Shown here in pieces: positions 59,268 to 64,000 of a stretch of DNA of 64,000 nucleotides. The notes under the pieces are model-generated. The model did not search any database, was not told where the DNA came from, and was given only the letters and a program-made list of their open reading frames with translations. The stretch's first letter is position 1; each line of letters opens with the position of its first letter. The stretch is taken from positions 156,501 to 220,500 of the forward strand of contig NC_081823.1 in assembly GCF_030704535.1 (NCBI RefSeq). The letters are read 5' to 3'. The position numbers and the translations under genes were made by a program. This DNA comes from Vitis vinifera. Taxonomy: Eukaryota > Streptophyta > Magnoliopsida > Vitales > Vitaceae.

Positions 59268-62200
59268 ATGACGACCGAAGAAACTCAGAGCATGCAAAAT
59301 ATCCTCAAACGAAACCATGACATCTTCGCATGGGCACATTCTGATATGAGGGGAATTCATCCCTCTGTTGCATCTCACAAGCTTAACGTCTTTCCAGCTG
59401 CCAGACCCGTCCGGCAGAAGATTAGACGTTTCCACCCGGATAGACAAGAAGTTATCCGGAATGAGATTGACAAACTGCTAAATGTCGGATTCGTCAGAGA
59501 AGTATCTTATCCGGATTGGTTGGCAAACGTAGTGGTGGTACCCAAAAAAGAAGGAAAATGGCGAGTTTGTGTAGATTACACCAATCTCAACAATGCATGT
59601 CCAAAAGACAGTTTTCCCTTGCCACGAATAGATCAAATTATGGATTCCACTTCCGGGCAAGGAATGCTCTCTTTCTTGAATGCCTTCTCCGGATATCACA
59701 AGATTCTCATGTCCCTGGATGACGAAGAAAAGACAGCATTCATAACGCCACATGGCCTCTATTGCTACAAAGTCATGTCATTCGGACTCAAAAATGCTAG
59801 CGCCACTTATCAGAGATTGATGACTAAAATCTTCAAACCTCTGATAGGCCACACGGTAGAGGTATATATTGATGATATCGTGGTTAAAAGCAAAACCCGA
59901 GAGCAGCATGTCCTTCACTTACAAGAAGTTTTTCACCTCTTACGAAAGTATGGCATGAAGTTAAATCCTTCTAAATGCGCATTTGGCGTAAGTGCTGGCA
60001 AATTTCTGGGATTTATGGTCAGCCAAAGGGACATAGAAGTCAGCCCGGATCAAGTCAAGGCAGTCATGGAAACACCCCCTCCCAGGAACAAGAAGGAGCT
60101 ACAACGACTCACAGGCAAGCTCGTCGCGCTAGGGCGTTTTATAGCCCGCTTCACTGATGAATTGCGACCCTTCTTCTTGGCAATACGAAAAGCTGGAGCA
60201 CACGGATGGACGGACAGTTGCCAAAACGCTTTCGAAAAGATTAAGCATTGTCTTACGCAACCACCCATCTTGAGCAGCCCCATTCCAAAAGAAAAATTGT
60301 ATATGTATTTGGCGGTATCAGAATGGGCAATCAGCGCCGTTCTATTCCGCTGCCCCTCACCCAAGGAGCAGAAACCTATCTACTACATCAACAGGACATT
60401 GGCAGACGTAGAAACCAGATATTCAAAAATGGAGCTAACAGCCTTAGCCCTTCGAAGCGCTGCCCAGAAGCTCCGCCCTTATTTCCAAGCTCATCCAGTG
60501 ATCGTACTAACTGACCAGCCCCTTCGCAACATTCTGCACAAGCCAGATTTAACCGGGAGAATGCTACAATGGGCCATCGAATTAAGCGAATTTGGAATCG
60601 AATTCCAACCCAGATTGTCCATGAAAGGCCAAGTAATGGTTGACTTCATGCTAGAATATTCCCGAAGACCCAGCCAACACCATGAATCAAGCAAACAAGA
60701 ATGGTGGACCCTACGAGTTGACGGAGCCTCACGCTCATCAGGCTCTGGAGTTGGGCTCCTACTACAGTCCCCAACTGGGGAACATTTGGAGCAAGCCATC
60801 CGACTGGGATTCTCTGCCTCTAACAATGAAGCAGAATATGAGGCCATCTTGTTCGGATTGGACCTCGCCCTTGCTCTATCCGTCTCCAAACTCCGGATCT
60901 ACAGTGACTCACAACTCGTGGTAAAACACGTCCAGAAGGAATATGAGGCTAAGGACGCACGCATGGCGCGATACTTAGCTAAAGTAAGAAACACCTTACA
61001 GCAATTCACAGAATGGACAATCGAAAAAATCAAGCGAGCCGACAATAGGCGCGCTGACGCCTTGGCCGGCATAGCTGCCTCCCTCCCTATCAACGAAGCC
61101 ATTCTATTGCCTATACATATGCAACCCAACCCCTCTGTCGCAGAAATTTCCACCTGCAATACCATTGAGGCACCCCAAGCGGACGGCCAAGAATGGACGT
61201 ATGACATCGCAGAATATATCCGGACAGGAACTCTACCCGGAGATCTCAAACAGGCACACAAAGTCCGGGTACAAGCTGCCCGTTTCACCCTGATTGGGGG
61301 GCACCTGTACAAGCGATCCTTCACAGGACCTTACCTTCGATGCCTAGGGCATTCAGAAGCCCAGTATGTGTTAGCTGAGTTGCATGAGGGAATATGCGGA
61401 AATCATTCGGGATGACGATCTCTGGCACATAGAGCTCACTCGCAAGGATACTATTGGCCAACAATGAAGAAAGACGCGGCAGCATATGTCAAAAGATGTG
61501 GTAAATGTCAAAGATATGCTCTCATTCCACATATGCCATCAGCAACGTTGAAGTCAGTCTTAGGCCCATGGCCTTTTGCGCAGTGGGGCATGGATATAGT
61601 GGGACCCCTCCCAGCAGCGCCTGCCTAGAAAAAGTTCCTCCTTGTCGCCACTGACTACTTTAGTAAATGGGTGGAAGCTGAAGCATATGCTAGCATCAAA
61701 GACAAAGATGTCACCAAATTCATATGGAAAAACATTGTTTGCCGTTTTGGAATTCCCCAAACCATCATAGCTGACAATGGCCCACAATTTGATAGCATTG
61801 CATTCAGGAATTTCTGTTCGGAGCTGAACATCCGGAATTCATACTCCACACCGCGATATCCTCAAAGTAATGAGCAAGCAGAAGCTACAAACAAGACCCT
61901 AATCACTGCCTTAAAGAAAAGGCTTGAACAAGCCAAAGGGAAGTGGGTGGAGGAGCTGCCCGGCGTCCTATGGGCCTACCGAACCACACCCGGACAACCA
62001 ACAGGAAATACTCCTTTCGCCATCGTATACGGAATGGATGCAGTCATTCCTACTGAAATAGGTCTCCCTACCATCCGGACTGACGCAGCAAAACAGAATG
62101 ATGCAAACATGGAATTAGGAAGAAATTTGGATTGGACGGATGAAGTAAGAGAAAGTGCAGCCATCCGGATGGCAGACTATCAACAGAGAGCATCCGCTCA

Positions 62201-62429
62201 CTACAATCGCAAAGTAAGGCCCAGAAGCTTCAAAAATGGTACGCTGGTCCTTAGAAAAGTTTTTGAAAACACTGCTGAAGTGGGCGCAGGGAAATTCCAA
62301 GCTAACTGGGAAGGACCCTATATAGTGTCTAAAGCAAGTGAAAGTGGAGCCTATCATTTACAAAAGTTAGACGGAACTCCATTGCTTAGACCATGGAATG
62401 TGTCCAATTTAAAACAGTACTATCAATGA
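59268..62429 (+). pseudogene. pol of the Tat element: RT, RNase H, second RNase H, integrase
   Basis: The RT region includes VVVPKKEGKWRVCVDYTNLN (59530) and the catalytic YIDDIV (about 59864-59880). The first RNase H follows at about 60200-60660, with the TRYSKMELTALAL helix, connecting to a second RNase H at about 60710-61080 (VDGASRSSGSGVGLLL, NNEAEYEAILFGL, SDSQLVV, RRADALAG). The integrase starts with an HHCC zinc finger (61400-61520), then the DDE core: Asp in ATDYFSKWVEAEA at 61650, Asp in IADNGPQFDS at 61771, Glu in the NEQAEATNK helix at 61875. It ends with a C-terminal GPY-like motif (ANWEGPYIV). Stops TGA at 61413 and TAG at 61626 break the integrase. All parts share one frame. Confidence 0.92.
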
Positions 62430-62559
62430 AAAAGCAAGACAAGTACAAATGGAAAAAAGAATTGTTTTATTGATATATATCATGTATGTACAAAGAGGTC
62501 TCCGGACCACAAAAAATACAGAAAGAAGATTACAAAAGAAATTGCAAAAAGAAAAGCTA

Positions 62560-64000
62560 TCAGGGAGCGGGCTTGTCATGAAGTTGCTTCTCTTCACCCG
62601 AAGGAATTGAAGGGACATCTTGCTTTATGCCGTTCTTCTTCATGCAGCAGCGATAGCCGAAGATGAAGGTATCATCCACTTGTTTTTTATAGTCCGCTTC
62701 AAGTTTCTTCCTCTCTGCAGCAAACTCCCGCTCTAGCTCTTCTTTTTGCGTTGTTAAGCGTAGCTGCAAATCTTTTTTCTGCTTCTTTTCAATTGAAGCC
62801 TCCGTCCGGAGTTGCCTCACCTCCCCCCTCAGCCGGGCCACCTCATCCTCTGCCTCATACAGGCGGGCGAATGTTGATTCCTTCCGGCCCTTAACCTCAG
62901 CCAAATCCGCCCGAAGGGCTTCATTGTCCTCTCGAACGGTGGATAAGCTGGCTTCAGCCTCCTCCAGTCTCAAGCGCAACTGGTCTTCAGTATCTTTGCG
63001 CCGAGTGGCGAAGGCCTTCATATAATCAGTGGTCCGCAGCAGGTCAGTGAAAAGATCGTATTGATTGGCCATGCCGCGGAGACCACTCACCAGCTGCAGA
63101 CAAACAAACAAAAAAAGCAAAGTTAGAAATCACACCACAAACACACATTAGAATGACAAAGAATCAAAAAACACAAAGACAGTATACCGATTCCACCATC
63201 ACGAACATCTTGGCTGAAGGCATAACAGTGGTCAAGCCGGGTGGAATCTGTTTCAGCTTATTTTCCAACTCCGCGTAGCTAAAAGGGCTAGCGGAGGTGC
63301 AAGCCGCGTTATTAACAAGATTCCCACCTGATGATGCAACAGAAGGAGACTCTTGTTCCGGATTCAGGGCCTCAACATTTACGGCTGGATGGGTCTCCCC
63401 GGGTGCAACCTCATCCGGGACAATCACCGGGACGGCTGGAGTCTCAGTTGCCATCTCTACTTCGCCCCCCTCCGGATGAGCGTCGTAGGCGGATGAGCAA
63501 CTAACTTCAATCTCTTGTTGACGATCTTGAAGCCGCCCGATGAGTCCGGACCTCAGATTGCACACCGAACGAGGCCTCTTTGAAGGTGGCCCCTTCACCA
63601 GAACAAGAGCCAGACGGTCCGGATCGTTAGAGGGCTGACTCTAACTTTCTGCCCCTACTTCCTCCATCGGGGTTGCACAAACGACTTCAGTTGCATCGAC
63701 ATCCGGATTAGGGGAGTCCGGATGGTTGATGGACGCAGCTTCCTCAACCAAATTATCCAGACGGGCAACCGCTGCCAAGGAAGTACTCGAGTGGTTCAGC
63801 CCCGCGACGTGTCCGGATCCGCTTGAGATAGAATGAGGAGCAGGGTTCACTGGCTCCTCTATTATTACCTCCGCCTCATAAGTAATTGGCGGAAGAGCAA
63901 AATCCTTGGGAGGAGTGGGCTCCTTCACCCCCTTCCCATTCTTCACCAGCTTCCTCTTTTTCGCTGGAGCTTTATTTGGAGGAGAGGCTGCGCGGCGTTT
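62560..64000 (-). CDS. antisense ORF of the Tat element (spliced, coiled-coil protein), 5' end beyond window
   Basis: The minus strand downstream of integrase carries a coding-looking gene. The upstream exon (64000 to 63188) is Pro/Ser-rich with a basic start (KKRKLVKNGKG). A 94-bp intron (63187-63094) has ATCG|gtatac and tctgcag|CTGG borders. The downstream exon (63093-62560) begins LVSGLRGMANQYDLF and continues as a long heptad-rich coiled coil (about 120 residues, for example EDQLRLRLEEAEASL) to the stop. Both sides of the intron are in phase 0. An in-frame stop (TAG, read on -) near 63641-63643 interrupts the first exon. Antisense ORFs in this location are known from some Tat elements. 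The function is unknown and I recognise no catalytic domain. Confidence 0.75.

Larger units (their letters stand above)
56039..64000 (+). mobile_element. Ty3/gypsy LTR retrotransposon, Tat lineage, left part only
   Basis: Order seen: 5' LTR (56039-56822), PBS (56824 on), gag, protease, RT, RNase H, second RNase H, integrase (to 62429), then a spacer and an antisense ORF reaching the window edge. The 3' LTR and polypurine tract are beyond 64000. A second, archaeal-type RNase H after the first and an antisense ORF downstream of integrase are marks of the Tat group (Ogre/Retand/Grande relatives). Gag-pol is one continuous frame with six in-frame stops and no frameshift, so this copy is inactive but not old. 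It appears inserted in the organelle-like patch at 56038. Confidence 0.93.

Overview
The window is nuclear DNA of a woody dicot, most likely grapevine (Vitis) or a close relative. Genes have GT-AG introns of up to several kb, the host DNA is AT-rich, plastid-protein genes carry transit peptides, and the LINE copies end in a 3' tail of a type I associate with Vitis. Species assignment is inference; no search was run.

Layout. (1) 1-19201: 3' part of a plant STAT-type linker/SH2-domain gene on +. Eight coding exons can be joined in frame (495 residues). The 5' exons lie outside the window. Its introns hold two degenerate LINEs, a hAT-like element nested in one of them, a decayed 26S rDNA fragment and a Harbinger-like element. 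(2) 19202-25600: a purine-permease gene (+) convergent with an intronless LHCB1 gene (-). (3) 27718-36863: a divergent pair, methionine-R-sulfoxide reductase B (-, five exons, 198 aa) and ribokinase (+, four exons, 371 aa), separated by 767 bp. Both products look plastid-targeted. (4) 38590-46020: a nearly full-length, decayed LINE on -, interrupted by a 1.3-kb solo LTR with intact 5-bp target duplication. (5) 46675-51379: an F-box/LRR gene (+, three exons, 450 aa) with a rearranged pseudogene copy about 2 kb upstream in inverted orientation. (6) 51380-54290: an AT-rich array of diverged roughly 200-260 bp repeats, with a MITE inserted. (7) 54290-56038: a patch with organelle-like composition, probably nuclear mitochondrial DNA. 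(8) 56039-64000: the left part of a Tat-lineage Ty3/gypsy element. It has a 5' LTR, PBS, a single-frame gag-pol with six in-frame stops, a second RNase H domain and a spliced antisense ORF. The 3' LTR lies beyond the window.

The host genes are housekeeping and stress functions: phosphotyrosine-type signalling, purine or cytokinin transport, light harvesting, repair of oxidised methionine, ribose salvage and ubiquitin targeting. The clearest uncommon features are the antisense ORF of the Tat element, the strong enrichment of the TCCGGA word in that element, the rDNA insertion, the satellite-like array and the inverted F-box pseudogene.
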